Positions 24,817 to 36,224 of a DNA stretch of 64,000 nucleotides are shown one piece after another (position 1 is the stretch's first letter; every line of letters starts with the position of its first letter). The position numbers and the translations under genes are program-made. The notes beneath the pieces are model-generated. The model ran no database searches. It was not told the origin of the DNA and was given only the letters and a program-made list of their open reading frames with translations. This stretch comes from Tigriopus japonicus (taxonomy: Eukaryota > Arthropoda > Copepoda > Harpacticoida > Harpacticidae): positions 1,941,905-2,005,904 of the forward strand of contig JAAGOF010000104.1 of assembly GCA_010645155.1 (NCBI GenBank). Reading direction: 5' to 3'.

Positions 24817-25599
24817 GGACAACACGACCCAGCGGACAACTCGACCCAGGACAACTCGACCCAACGGACAACTCGACCCAGTGGACAAGTCGACCCAACG
24901 GACAACCCGACCCAGGACAACTCGACCCAGCGGACAACTCGACCCAGCGGACAACTCGACCCAGTGGACAACTCTACCCAATGGACAAGTCGACCCAGCG
25001 GACAACTCGACCCAGTGGACAACTCTACCCAATGGACAAGTCGACCCAGCGGACAACTCGACCCAGTGGACAACTGACCCAGCGGACAACTCGACCCAGC
25101 GGACAACTCGACCCAGCGGACAACTTAACCTAATGAACAACTTGACCCAGCAGAAATTCGACTTAGTGGACAACCAATCAATTGAACTTCTAGTAATCAA
25201 AATTGCATGGCAGATCCCCATTTTTCAGAAAATTTATAAAATATGTATAACTTCATATTTTCAAAAGACATTTTTGCTATTGAATATCATTTTAATGATT
25301 TTTCCTACTGCCAAAGGCAGATTGTTTCTTCCTCAAATTTGATTTTTTGAATTAAAGTGAAAATTTTGAACCACTAGTTTGAGTTTTGTGCTTTTTCAGA
25401 TTTCCACAAGCTCGACTTTTGTAGTGGGTTTAGTTGTTTTTAGAGTCGAGTTGTTCATAAGGTTAAGTTGTCGGCTGGGTCGAGTTGTCCGCTGGGTCGA
25501 GTTGTCCGCTGGGTCGAGTTGTCCGCTGGGTCGAGTTGTCCGCTGGGTCGGGTTGTCCGTTGGGTCGACTTGTCCGTTGGGTCGAGTTGTCCTGGAACC
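24817..25599. mobile_element. foldback-like element with 17-bp minisatellite arms
   Basis: The left arm (24817 to about 25168) is about 21 tandem copies of a 17-bp unit, consensus GGACAACTCGACCCAGC. The right arm (about 25445-25599) is about 9 copies of the reverse complement. The innermost variant units (ACTTAACCTAATGAACAAC) mirror each other in order, so the arms descend from one inverted structure and then changed copy number. About 280 bp of unique AT-rich DNA separates them. Flanking the whole is an imperfect 16/17-bp direct repeat GTCTAAAAGG(T)GTGACA (24801-24816 and 25600-25616). Because 17 is not divisible by 3, all frames are open, giving long repetitive frames on both strands that are not genes. 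Confidence 0.8.
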
Positions 25600-25888
25600 G
25601 TCTAAAAGGTGTGACAAAAAAAACAATTTGCGTCATTCTTCGTCAATTTTGTTGTTTTCGCAACGATTTGTTCTCATATTCGTTTTGCTCAATTTTTTAA
25701 ATCTTTTTAATTTAGGGTATTGATCTACTCCAATTCCCAAACATCATAGAAGGATAACGTATTTTATCATAACTTGTTTAATAAACTCACACTCATCTCC
25801 ACATTTTCGTAGAAGTTTCAGAGAAAATGCTTGCTAGTTAAGACCAAGACTAATTAAGACCATTCAAAGGCCAAGTTTAGCACATAAC

Positions 25889-26207
25889 ATGAAAGCAAAT
25901 CAACTTGATTGGCCATCCAATTTCACAAGGGCTCCGATTTCAGGGCTCTTGGTCACTAATGATGAATCAATCTTTGAAAAACCTTTGAGAATTCCAACCG
26001 ACATCAAAAGCTATCGGTATGATGATAGGGTTAAGCAGGTAAGCGGTGAAGTAGATAAGCTATGAAAATATCAGTTAATGTCTGAAAACATGTTGTTCTT
26101 CCCAGTCACGGCCTTATCAACGCCTTACATTTAGCAGGGGTCGGCAACATGTGGGCACAAGGGCGGTCATTGGTGGGCTTAGGAACTTTGGAGAAAGTCC
26201 AAAATAG
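25889..26207 (+). CDS. small two-exon gene of unknown function, ending inside a MITE
   Basis: Join 25889..26038 and 26106..26207, 83 aa. Exon 1 is an open 50-codon frame from ATG to AAGCAG|gtaagcgg. A 67-bp intron ends in ttgttcttcccag, phase 0. The first ten codons of exon 2 (SRPYQRLTFS) precede or straddle the edge of a hAT-like MITE at 26135, which then supplies about 23 codons and the stop. The N-terminal 60 residues are soluble, without signal peptide or transmembrane helix; no family was recognised. The original C-terminus is presumably lost or lies elsewhere. The excellent splice sites support expression once; present function is doubtful. Confidence 0.5.
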
Positions 26208-26358
26208 TGGGCCCGCGAGACATCCTAGTATTGGACTCGTGGGCCCAAGGCTCTTAATTTGTGGGCCCCTGAACCTTCCAAAGTCTGTTTGGTGGGCCCT
26301 TGATAACGTGGAATTTTAATTTGGCGGGCCTTGACCCGAAAGAGGTTGCCGACCCCTG
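26135..26358. mobile_element. hAT-like MITE (CAGGGGTCGGCAAC ends)
   Basis: A 224-bp element with 14-bp perfect inverted ends CAGGGGTCGGCAAC, a typical hAT terminus, and internal repeats of GTGGGCCC. No target duplication is recognisable (ACATTTAG against TCCCAGAG), suggesting age or rearrangement. A degraded relative in inverted orientation lies at 39733-39865. Confidence 0.75.
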
Positions 26359-26359
26359 T

Positions 26360-27845
26360 CCCAGAGTCTCATGGAAAATACAAAAGCTGGAGTAGAGTTG
26401 TAAAAAGATGCTTGAACCAGTTAATAAAAGGCTTTAAAGTGATTTTGAAAGAACAGAAAGCTTTGAGGGAAACTTGAAGATTTAAAAAAAGCTTAAGTCC
26501 TAAAAATATCTGTAAGGGCTTACACTGAAATACAGTGATTACTTGTAGTTGTGAAAAAGTGAAAAAGTTCAAAACATTTTTGTGATTTGCAAAAGCTGAT
26601 ATTTCAAAAGTTCAAAGGTTGATGAATTGAATCTATTTATTTAGATCTTGGATTTCAAACGGTTACTATTTCTTCCTTGAATTTTTGAGCTTTTTGAACA
26701 AAACGAATGCAAAAATGGATGAACACTTCTAAATATTGGGGAAGAAAGATCAATCAAAATTTGTTAACTAAACATATTCCTGGGGCAAAATAACCAAAAG
26801 CAACACTACCCTCTTCGAGTCGTTTAAAACTGATGTTTCTAGTCACTTTTCGAGCTGGCTTCGTCATTTAACATGTTCAATAACGGATATCTTGAGAATC
26901 TGAAACCTCCTATTCCCTTTTTATGAGAAATCGTCGTTTTATCCTGACCCAAGGTGCGATTTTTGACGCTCCAAAAAGGTGGTGTAGTACCTTTTGCAAA
27001 CTTACAATCTTTTATACCCAATATAGAAAAAGTTTTCCGTTCAATCAATCTTGAGTTTTCTAACTTCAGTTTGAGTGTGAATATGTAATTTTTCGAACAA
27101 TGCCCTCAAAGACAAATGTTTGTAAATATTTACTGACAGCGACAGATGCTTTGTACCTTTCCAAATATTGAACAGTACATAAGGGTGGAGCACCAAAAAA
27201 AAAAGAGACCGTTAAGGAAAATGGTTATGGGTTCAAATATCATATTGATTGCGTACATGATGGTTTCCTTAAGGTCTTGAATACCGTTGCAATGTTGGAT
27301 CATTCTCCCTACAGTTGCAATAACTTTAATTGGTAAATCAAATTCCGAATTATTCTAAAACATGATGAATTTTCGATGAATATGAAAGTTGCAGATGCAA
27401 TCAGAGATGTTCATCAAAATTAGTGCTGGTTAACGGAACGTAGGAATTTTGCGTCAATTTCGTTCATCAAAGGAATCGTCACCATGAAATCATATCACAT
27501 TGAGCATTCTAATATCACATGTTGTGTACTTCGTAAGTAGCACACGCAAGGGTTTCATTTAAGGAAAACCATCGAAATTTTCATTGAGAACCACCAAAGT
27601 CCATTACTTATTTCTTGGAAATTTACTACAGAGAGAGCTGTGTTGTAATTAGTTCATCAATAGCTGATAGCTCTCGTAACGCTCGTAATAAATTTAGGTA
27701 CATTTCAATATGTACAACATGCGATATGTGGATATGAGAAAATTCTAGTAGGTCTTTTTCGAACAATCGAATTAAATAATCAAGACGTAATTTCGATTTA
27801 GTCAGGAAGATCGAGATTTAACTATACAGGGTTGTCAGGAATCGG
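26360..27845. other. intergenic, no feature assigned
   Basis: AT-rich sequence without supported genes or repeat ends. Confidence 0.4.
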
Positions 27846-27857
27846 GACAGGCAAATA

Positions 27858-28610
27858 GTACGAAAAGATTTTTGGTAACATATACTCATATTTCTGCCTT
27901 TTTGCACTTTTCACCTTTATTTGCACTTTTCATTTACGAATTCGGCCAAAACTGACAAATTGGAAAGAAAATGTTAGGTTTTGAGAACCTAGTAACCTTT
28001 GAAAAAAGAATAGTTTCAATATAAAAATTTGAACTTGTCAAAAAAGCTTCCATTTGCAATCAAACATTCTCAGCACCTTCAAGAAATATGTGCATTTCAG
28101 ACAAACCTCACGGTACTCTTTTTTCTGAACAATTTTCAATGGCTATTTTTGAGCAACATTCTTGAAGGACGAAAACGGACTTTGGTTAAGCCATATTAGA
28201 ACAACGGCTCAAAAGATTTCAAAAATATTTTAGGTACAGACAACCATGAGACCACCTTAGGAATGGAAAATTCAGAAAATTAAGAAGTTTTCTAGTGTAT
28301 TTGAAATGCCTTTACTTTCTTTTTGGGCATGGCTTAATTAATAGATCTCAATTACTTATGCGACATTGTCTCATCAACTCAAAGCTAGTATTAAATGTCC
28401 TTAGAACTTATAAATGACTACTCCAACTCAATTTAGCGCCGTGGGTACTCCGAATTTAAATGACTTTTTTTGTCCAAATGCAAGTTATTTGCTTTTTTTC
28501 GACATTTATTTGCACTTTCAGCCATTTTCTGGACTTGGTTTTGCAATTTTACAAACATTTTTCTTGCAACTTTTGGTGACTAAAAGACTATTTATTTAAA
28601 CTTTCTGCCC
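27858..28610. repeat. possible old MITE
   Basis: GGGACAGGCA near the left edge faces an inverted GGGACGGGCA near 28606, and the interior is rich in TTTGCACTTTT-type words also found in the elements at 37891 and 51274. There is no target duplication and the edges are uncertain. Confidence 0.3.
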
Positions 28611-28614
28611 GTCC

Positions 28615-29499
28615 CTAGTCATGAACAATTTCATCTTAAATTTTGACCGAAAGTTATGTCAAGAAGATACAAAGATTGAAGATCAGAACAACTGGAACAG
28701 TTCAGGCTTTATATAACACTTTGTTTTAAGAAATTTAAAATAATCATATCATACCCTTTACTGTGCACTTAAAACGAGTTCTTTTCTGAATTGTGTGTCG
28801 ACCTAATATCTGAATTGAATATATAATTGGACTAAGCAATCAACTTTAAGAAAACCTTCCTATAGTTATTTGAAATTGTTTTGTTTAATGGGTGGTCAGA
28901 TAAAAAGGACTCTACTTAGGAACAACCCTGTTTGTTTCGATGTTGTTTTTTGAATAACATGCTTTTTTATGGAACAAAAGATACGCTTTAAAATAGAACA
29001 ATTACCTCATCTTAGAAGTAACAGGAACATGTAATATTGTCTTCAAAGAGGCAGAGCATGAGATATCAGCTGCCTGAATTATTCCTCTAAGATCATTTCT
29101 ATGTTACTTGTCTCTTTCACTTTCAAACAATGCTGTGTATGTTTACAAAGGATTTACTATGTTGTGCTCTCTGGTCCTTTTTCCAACTGCAAAACCAGGG
29201 TTTACATGATTGAGCTTCGTTTTCCATAGATACAAAATCCATTACGACATCCGACACATTTACCATTACTATCCACGGGCCTATCAACTTGTTACGTTGC
29301 AATACCTATTTATTAATTCATTAACTGGACAAGAAGCATAACACTTTAGAAATAGTAGTTCTCATTTCACTGAGAAAACTTACTCCTTTTTCATAGCAGA
29401 TCAAATCTTGAATCTTGTGGTTGTTTTTTTTTTTGGTGTGGCTTTTAAGTTGGGCTGATTTTAAAGCACTTTCACTGCTGAAAACAAAACAAAAATGTG
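28615..29499. other. intergenic, no feature assigned
   Basis: AT-rich sequence with no supported feature. Confidence 0.4.
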
Positions 29500-29507
29500 G
29501 TTGAACC

Positions 29508-29878
29508 TAAAGCATATTTTGAAGATTACAACAGTCAACCATCAGTTTTGGACAAAGTAAAGTGCCTCAAATGTTGACCGATTTTTGACCGGTGGTTTTT
29601 GGTTGAAATTATTGGTAAAATCCCTTTCAAATTGGCATGGAAATCTCACTACTGAAAAGGTAATTCAGGCAAGATCTATACCAAAATTCATCAGAAAAAC
29701 ACAAAGTTCTATTTGGAGTTTCGCCATCAACATTTTAGGCACTTTAGTTTGTCCAAAACTGATGAATGACCGTTCCAATCTTCAAAAATATGTGCATCAT
29801 GGGAACTGCGAGCTGTTGCCGCATGAAATCCATTAGATGGCGCACCTTATGACCGTACTCTGTTATTATAGTGCTCTA
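29508..29878. mobile_element. hAT-like MITE, family with TAGAGCACTATA ends
   Basis: 371 bp, flanked by an exact 8-bp repeat GTTGAACC (29500-29507 and 29879-29886). The right end reads TAGAGCACTATAATAACAG inverted; the left end TAAAGCATATT is a degraded version. Inside, CAGTTTTGGACAAA...CCTCAAATGTTGA pairs with its complement around 29730-29765. Homologous to the larger element at 41634-42705 and the 53-bp element at 53772. Confidence 0.85.
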
Positions 29879-30231
29879 GTTGAACCTAGATTTCTTGTCT
29901 TTCCAAGTTAGGAGAAAGTGATATTTTTCAAGCTGAAAATGTCCGTAAGTTAAATATTTTAGCTCTTAGAAAGTTTGCTTTCGTCATCTTGATTTTTATT
30001 TTGATTTTTTTCGCAAAATCTATGTCTGTTGTTTTCATTACTAGATTGAAAATCGGTTTTTGAATGCACAATATCTTTGTCGCATTTGCCGAATCACGAA
30101 GATTGTTTGCCTTTCTCGACAGTGTTCATTTCTTATTTAAAATACCCTCCGTTGGATTTGTTCGTTCCGTTAAAAGAATTGGTAAGCTCTCGTGAGACAC
30201 CAGTCGCCATTGATGGTTGGAACCATTAAGA

Positions 30232-32717
30232 ATGGTTCTCAAGAAGGTATCAGTCAATGCGTACTCTCGGGATCCTCTTGAAAGTCAATGGACCCAAACA
30301 AGATCACGACCCCAAACTTTTCGGGCTTATGTCTCAAAAAGGGTTCACGATCGCATGCAAGGGGTGAAAAAATGCCAGTTTTTGGTCATCCTCATCATTT
30401 GTGTGGGTATTCTCGGGTTCCAAGCGGCACAATGTGTGGAAAAATATGTGGATGGATCCACTGGAACAGCCGATAAATACGTCCACGTGTCCAAAACCAG
30501 CTTCCCTGTATTGACCATTTGTCCCACTTATCCTTATGATTTAGCCGCGTTACAATCATATGGAATCGCGACCAAGACTGAGATCCAGTTTCGAGCTCAA
30601 TGGGTGGCCAATGATTCTTCGGTGGATGCTTTAAAGTTCTATGAAGATGTCACTTTGAAATTGGAAGACATCGTTGTTAGTGTATTGGTGAATGCGGAGC
30701 TCCAAATTGAAGGGAGCAACAACATCCTCCTAGGTCCCAATGACAAATTTTGTGGAGAGAGCATCTTTCACGTCAAAGAATATTACTTTAATGGCGATTG
30801 CTTTGCTCTGGATTTACCCAAATGTTTGAAAGAAGCCGGTGTGCTGGAAGTGGTCCTCACGTTTAAAAACAAAACGGACATCTTCATACATCATGAGGGA
30901 CAGTTCCTCAGTCCAAATTCTAGGTACAAGAAACGAAATACTTGACCCATTTTAGCTTTCTCCATGTAGATAGAAAAATAATGCACGCTGAGTTTTTTTT
31001 TGTTTTTTTAGTTTTTTGTGCAATGTTAGTAACACAGTAAAGAAGAGAATCAAAGAAAGAAATCGAGTGATTGATAAGGTGTTAGTAAAAATAACAGAGA
31101 AGCTCAATTTTTTTAGAAAATGTGCCAAAGCAAACCATTCAGAAATAGATATCTTGATTCAATATTTTGTAACGTCTGACCAGTCAATTTGATAACCAAA
31201 AATACTTCCTACGGCCAATATAGTATGACTATGAAAAAATGAGAAAATAACGTAAAAAATGTCTCCAAATTAAAGTAAGCAATACCAGATCCAATTTTTG
31301 ATGGCAATATTTGATACACTTCCTGAATTACGGAGAACATGATGAAATACTGATTTGCTTTTGTTTACTTTATCTTGTTGTGTTTGTCTTGATAACACCG
31401 TCAATCAAATCCAAAAAATAGTTCATAGCGAGTCATGAGTAAGCTTGGATATTGTTGCAATTTTTGTCTAAAGTTGCACTTTCTTTCTAAGAAAGTTGCA
31501 ATTATGTTGCCAAAAAGTTTTGCTAGTACAAGAACTCAGTTTTACCTCTCACTAAGAATCATGAAATTAAAAAAAAAAACTTTGCAATATCTCTGTTCAA
31601 AATTATTCAACAAGAACAGTTTTCCACTGAAGTTCGATTTCTCAGGAAGATATTTTTTGCCTGTCTTTTCCTTTTTATCTGTCAAAGCTTTTTTATTAGG
31701 CTCAGAGCTAAACATTTATGTAGAGATCTATTAAGCCAGGATCACTTTCAAAGCAATTAATAGGTCCAATCAGAGCCATGAAAATTCAACGGAGCAATAT
31801 TTTTGCGACAATACCACTACATTTCAATACAATGATCAGCCCCAAGGTTTGTTTTGATGTCTGTAATATCCAAATACTAAAAAGAAAGCTCTCGAATCAA
31901 ATTTGGAACCCCACATTACTGTCTATCAATGATTCCAATCACCATGGGTTCCTAAGTGAGAAAAACGCCTTCTCGCATCGACAAAACATGAACATTTCTC
32001 GTTTTTCCCCATCCCCTTGAAGTGTCTACGAGGTTCCACATGCATATTGGTATGAAGGCAATCCAACAAGCATAATTATTATTGGATTTGTTGTTTTCCA
32101 GGTCGCGCGTCGATGTGGATTTAGGGCACTTTGTCAAGATTGCTGTGAATCACGAGGTAGTTCAACTCCTTGGAACCGATGGAACATGCGTCAATGGTCA
32201 AATTGGCTACGACAGTTGCATTTACAACACTTTGCGTGATGTAATGTTGAAAGAGTATGGTTGCACCGTTCCCTGGTTGCCCGAAAAGAACAAGATTTGC
32301 GTGACCGAGTCTGACCGACAAAATGTGTTCGACCTGTATCAAAAGAACCGTCGGAATCAGAAGAACATTTGTCCCAACAGCTGTCTCTTCACCAACATGT
32401 ATTTTGGACCCCCGGTCACGGGATCCAACAATAACGACGAGCAAGACATTGCCAAGGCTGTTTTCTATTTCCGAAGGGACATCAAGACCACAACGGAATA
32501 CTTCCTCTATTCCATTTTGTCCATGGTGGCCGAGATTGGCGGTTATGTCGGTCTATTGTTGGGAGTGTCGTTATTCAAACTAGCGGATATAAATAATGTT
32601 TTCATTGACTGGTATGCCAGTAAGGCATCGGAGGAGGAAGAATGGGAGAAAGACCATCAGAACAAGGTTCAAAGATTCACTCGAGCTGATCAAAAGGGCT
32701 CCTCGTTGTACATTTGA
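30232..32717 (+). CDS. DEG/ENaC (amiloride-sensitive-type) sodium channel subunit, copy 1
   Basis: Join 30232..30923 and 32102..32717, 435 aa. The donor is TCTAG|gtacaag and the acceptor ttgttttccag|G, phase 2. The start is the first in-frame ATG. Residues 1-47 are a basic cytosolic N-terminus, TM1 spans about 48-67, and a large extracellular domain carries paired cysteines. It ends with the family block YNTLRDVMLKEYGCTVPWLP (about 272-291) and an NICPNSC loop. TM2 (about 365-392) contains the G-x-S selectivity-filter motif (GVS, about 385-387) within GLLLGVSLF. At 435 aa it is shorter than most pickpocket/ASIC subunits, mainly through a compact extracellular domain. Expected to form a trimeric plasma-membrane cation channel; the gating stimulus is unknown. 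A tandem paralogue lies 8 kb downstream. Confidence 0.93.
30924..32101 (+). other. intron of DEG/ENaC copy 1
   Basis: 1178-bp AT-rich GT-AG intron with no repeat termini or nested gene recognised. Confidence 0.8.
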
Positions 32718-32719
32718 TG

Positions 32720-33582
32720 CAACGACCATTGTATTTTGACGACACATTGCTGTTTCAGTTCCATGGCAGGTCAAAAAGTTATTTTGGCAGACACTAGAGA
32801 TAAGCATTTTCATGTACTGTACGTATGTTTGAGACTCTTGCACTTATGTGCACATGATATGAATCGAGCAATAATAACTAGCAATTGGAGATTGAGCCAA
32901 TGATGTAGTATGTAGTTCATCGACTTTCTGGAATGTTTGCTTAACTGGGCAATTAGGACCGTGTGCCAGATCTAGGAAGTAGAGACATGCCATTACAAGT
33001 TATTTTGAAGGGTCATTCTGACACTCTTTTTCCTTGTTGGTAAAGCTTTCAATTGATCTTAATCGGAACTCTAGTACTTCGTATTATTCATTAGGGGAAG
33101 TAAAAAACAAAACAGATCAGTAAAACTTGACAGTGTTAGCATATCAAAAATTCCAAATACCGGAAGTCTGAGGAAGTTTTAGTATGGTCTTTTATTGAAA
33201 GATCGTCAAAAGAAAATATCGAGTGTCCTTTTTAGCTACAGGATGTTTTAACGCACGACTACGAAGCATTGAGTTCTATTGAATGCTAGAGGAAGTGTTC
33301 GCCTAAAAATGCGTCTCCGGTTGACAACTTTTGAGCGGACAAAATTTGGGGGAAATTTGAAATGAGTGACCACACAAATGCCAACCATACCATACAAAAA
33401 TTGTACTTTTTGAAATAACGTCTTAAAAAATATTTCTCCTCAAAGCATTCTTGAATACTGACAAGTGAAACGTGATGACGGATTCATTCTTTTGGCTGGT
33501 ATTTCCACACCCACTAGCCAAACACGTGGGCATTGTTGAGCTTGGAAATTTAAGTTGTTTTGTGTTACTCCAAGTGGTCATT
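32720..33582. other. intergenic, no feature assigned
   Basis: 3' flank of DEG/ENaC copy 1; AT-rich, with no clear gene. Confidence 0.4.
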
Positions 33583-33702
33583 CTTTAATGCGGGGTTGTG
33601 CAAACTTATTTAGCAATGGGCCAAATTGGCCGGACCGTTGGCGCTCGCGGGCCACACCATCCAAAACGGCAAATAATATCTAGCATAAATTTCTACAATC
33701 TA

Positions 33703-34599
33703 CAGGGCTGCTACTTCTAATTGTCGCTGCACAGAATCGCGAAAACAACCATGAATAAAATGATTTTTTAATTCATGCTTGATCTTGACTGAGTCTTAAA
33801 ACAATTATTAAACATACAGTAGTCGCAAATCCACGATGAATTCCTCATACCGCCAACTAGAGATGTTTGAATTCAATGAGGAGCAACGACGTTGCGTCGT
33901 TGTGATGGCCATGGTTAATTCAAAGGCCAAAATAACCAACAGCGAGATTGCCAACACGCTGGGATTGTACATCTGATTCATTTAAAGGACCAGGAAGAGG
34001 TTAGAGGAGAAACCCTGGTTCAAAGATAGTATGTGGAGTGATCTTGAGTGTTGACCGTATCATGCCTCCACACATCACTGAAACACGGCTCAGGGTCAAC
34101 ACAGGCATTTTATTTAAGTATGCGGTTATACCTATCACCAAGGAGACAACTGGTAACCGTCCCCTGGTATGGCAAAAAGACGATACACCCTGTCATGTAT
34201 CCAAAAAGTCTCTCCTGTGGCTCAAGGACAACAGCTACGACTTCACCTCCAAGGATACATGGCCACCTAGCTCTCCAGATTGAAGTCCAATGGATTAATC
34301 TTTCTTGGGCGTGTTGAAAAAACATAAGAGCCCACAACTTGAAGACCTCACAAATCAGTGCCATCAACGAGAAGGGCAACAAGATAGACGAGGCAACGGT
34401 AAAAGCTCCGACTAGGTGGTTTAATGTCCGCGCGAAGGCCGTGGTGGAGGCTCAGGGCAATGAGATCGAATGAATTCTATTCTAAACCATAAACCTTGGA
34501 TGTCATTTTTTTCAATTTTAAAAATTGAGTGTTTTAGGGCTGAGATATTTGAGATTTGTGATGTTGATGATACGGCGACAATTAGAAGTAGTAGCCCTG
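33703..34599 (+). mobile_element. Tc1/mariner-type element, internally deleted, nested
   Basis: The inverted ends (CAGGGCTGCTACTTCTAATT and CAGGGCTACTACTTCTAATT, agreeing at 24 of 25 positions over the full repeat) are flanked by TA on both sides (33701-33702 and 34600-34601), the diagnostic target duplication. At 897 bp it is shorter than a full element (about 1.3 kb). Confidence 0.9.
33838..34474 (+). pseudogene. decayed mariner-family transposase
   Basis: Fragments of a DD(E/D) transposase occur in order but different frames: an N-terminal helix-turn-helix piece (FNEEQRRCVVVMAMVNSK...), a catalytic-core piece (34038-34283) with GVILSVDRIMPPH, WQKDDTPCH and WPPSSPD, and the C-terminal tail RWFNVRAKAVVEAQGNEIE before a stop at about 34474. 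Between the first two pieces a large part of the protein, including the first catalytic aspartate region, is missing. Non-functional. Confidence 0.85.
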
Positions 34600-34709
34600 T
34601 ACCTACCCTACATATTCATCATCAATCTTGTGTATTTTACTGATCCTCTCGCGGGCCCCGGGCCACATTTGGCCCGCGAGCCAGGGTTTGCACACCCCTG
34701 CTTTAATGC

Positions 34710-35234
34710 ATCAAAGGGTGATTTTGATTCAAACTATGTTTTGATATTTTTCAACCCTTTTCGGTGGGCAAATTAAATTATTTCAAATACTAAAGATAAT
34801 AATTCATTGAACATTTGTAAGCTTTATGTCTATGCAAGTCCATTTCAGGATTCTACGCTTACTGTGCCTTGATGGACGTTATGTGTTAGGCCAATTGGTA
34901 AGTTTGGCCACCCTGACTGTCCACTCAACAGTTGTGAGGGCGACATTTTCCTCACAAATTCAACGCAATTCCGCCCCCTTACATAAAGTCAGCGGATCTC
35001 TAGCAACCTTTATCAGCTAATAAACCTATTCTAATGAGAAATTTTGAATCGTATTTCTGTTAATTGATGCGATGTAGTGGTGTACACGAATCTAAAAGCT
35101 TTGAATGTGGTTTCTTCCATGAAATTTGCGAAATTTTTAAGTTGAAGCAAGTCAAAATATGTTTTTTCTGATTTCATTTTTCTAAAGAAGAAAACAACAA
35201 GAAATTTGACCATCTCGTAATTTTTTGATTTGTT
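34710..35234. other. intergenic; one weak exon-like frame
   Basis: A frame at about 34850-35020 follows a good acceptor (ccatttcag, 34850) and contains LLCLDGRYVLGQL, followed by a donor-like GTAAGT at 34900. No partner exon was found; I do not call a gene. Confidence 0.3.
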
Positions 35235-35300
35235 TTCGGGTTGGTTGCGTTTTTTATTACCCCTATACGGAATGTGATTCCTTGTAAAAATAAATCATAA
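35235..35300 (-). repeat. LINE 3' UTR remnant
   Basis: Read on the minus strand, ACAAGGAATCACATTCCGTA followed by GGGGTAATAAAAAACGC resembles the 3' UTR of the LINE fragment at 6894-7432 (AGGGAATACCATTCCTTGTA then GCGGTATTAAAAAATCCGC). It is a short solo remnant. Confidence 0.45.
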
Positions 35301-35576
35301 ATATAATAATTTAAACAATAATTATTGATTTTTCTGATGCAAATTTCGGAAGATGAAATACTTTGTAGTGACTACCACAGCCAGCCTTACTTTCGAGGAT
35401 TCAAGGTTAAATGCAGGCAGGTGCCAACAAGGAAGATTATGTTCTTCCAAAATAAACTCGTTTTTTCCAAAATCATAGAATGAAAAGTCGAATTGACAAA
35501 GACGAGAGTTTTGGAAATGAATACTGTGCAAACAAAATTTGTCGATATTGTTCCTCAGCAAGGATGGGAAGAATAG

Positions 35577-36224
35577 GACATGTATAAGGTTGCTTCAAGT
35601 GAGCGTTTTAAATCATTCCGCGGGCGGCAAAACAGGGCCGTTGGCTGTGCTGAGCTGCTCAGCCCATTTTGGCGAATCCCAGTTTTTTCCATTTTAACGT
35701 GCATTTGATGATTCTAGGTCCCTGGAAACGATCTAAATTTTACGTTTTGATCCCTCTGCTTTCACTTGGTTGAAAATATGCCCAATTTGTTTGCTTGAAA
35801 ATGATACAGAAAAGATTAGATCTGAAAAGAAAGAAGCGTTAAAAAATATTGCATTTCTCTATATGTTAAGCATTTTGAAATATTGAAATGATTTTTTGGA
35901 ACCCACTGAATAAATCAGCATCTTTATATTAGTGTTTGGATCAATGTTAAGTCCTATTTTTGCAATAGCACAAGGCCTGCTTACTTGCTTTTAAATCAAT
36001 CACCCTAATATTATTTTTTGCATATTATTGACCCAATTCCAGCCAAGGTATCCTTAAGTGAAATACCAATCGTTTCCAAAGACCTAGAATCATCAAATGC
36101 TCGTCAAAATGGGAAAAACTTGGATTCGCCAAAATGGGCTGAGCAACTCAGCACAGCCAACGGCCTTGTTTTGCCGCCCGCGGAATGATTTAAAACGCTC
36201 ACTTGGAGCAACCTTGTGCATGTC
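35577..36224. mobile_element. 648-bp MITE-like element with long inverted repeats
   Basis: The left arm (35577 to about 35760) is the reverse complement of the right arm (about 36040-36224), with about 85-90% identity by eye. Shared blocks include AAGTGAGCGTTTTAAATCAT, CCGCGGGCGGCAAAAC and GCTCAGCCCATTTTGGCGAA. The ends are GACATG...CATGTC. The central 280 bp is AT-rich and non-coding. No target duplication longer than a possible TA. Confidence 0.75.

Larger units (their letters stand above)
33591..34700. mobile_element. hAT-like MITE interrupted by a mariner relic
   Basis: Flanked by an exact 8-bp target duplication CTTTAATG (33583-33590 and 34701-34708). Ends CGGGGTTGTGCAAAC and, inverted, CAGGGGTGTGCAAAC. 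Subterminal blocks rich in GCGGGCCAC and GGGCCAAAT occur on both sides. Without the insert at 33703-34599 (plus one TA) the element would be only about 211 bp, so it is non-autonomous. The nested element must be younger than this one. Confidence 0.9.

Noticed and set aside
24750..25723. Long repetitive open frames on both strands (up to 153 codons) in the 25-kb region
   Set aside because: A 17-bp tandem repeat keeps all frames open; the peptides are 17-residue repeats on both strands, so they reflect the minisatellite and not a gene.
29585..29836. 83-codon plus-strand frame
   Set aside because: It lies wholly inside the MITE at 29508-29878, which has inverted arms and an 8-bp target duplication.
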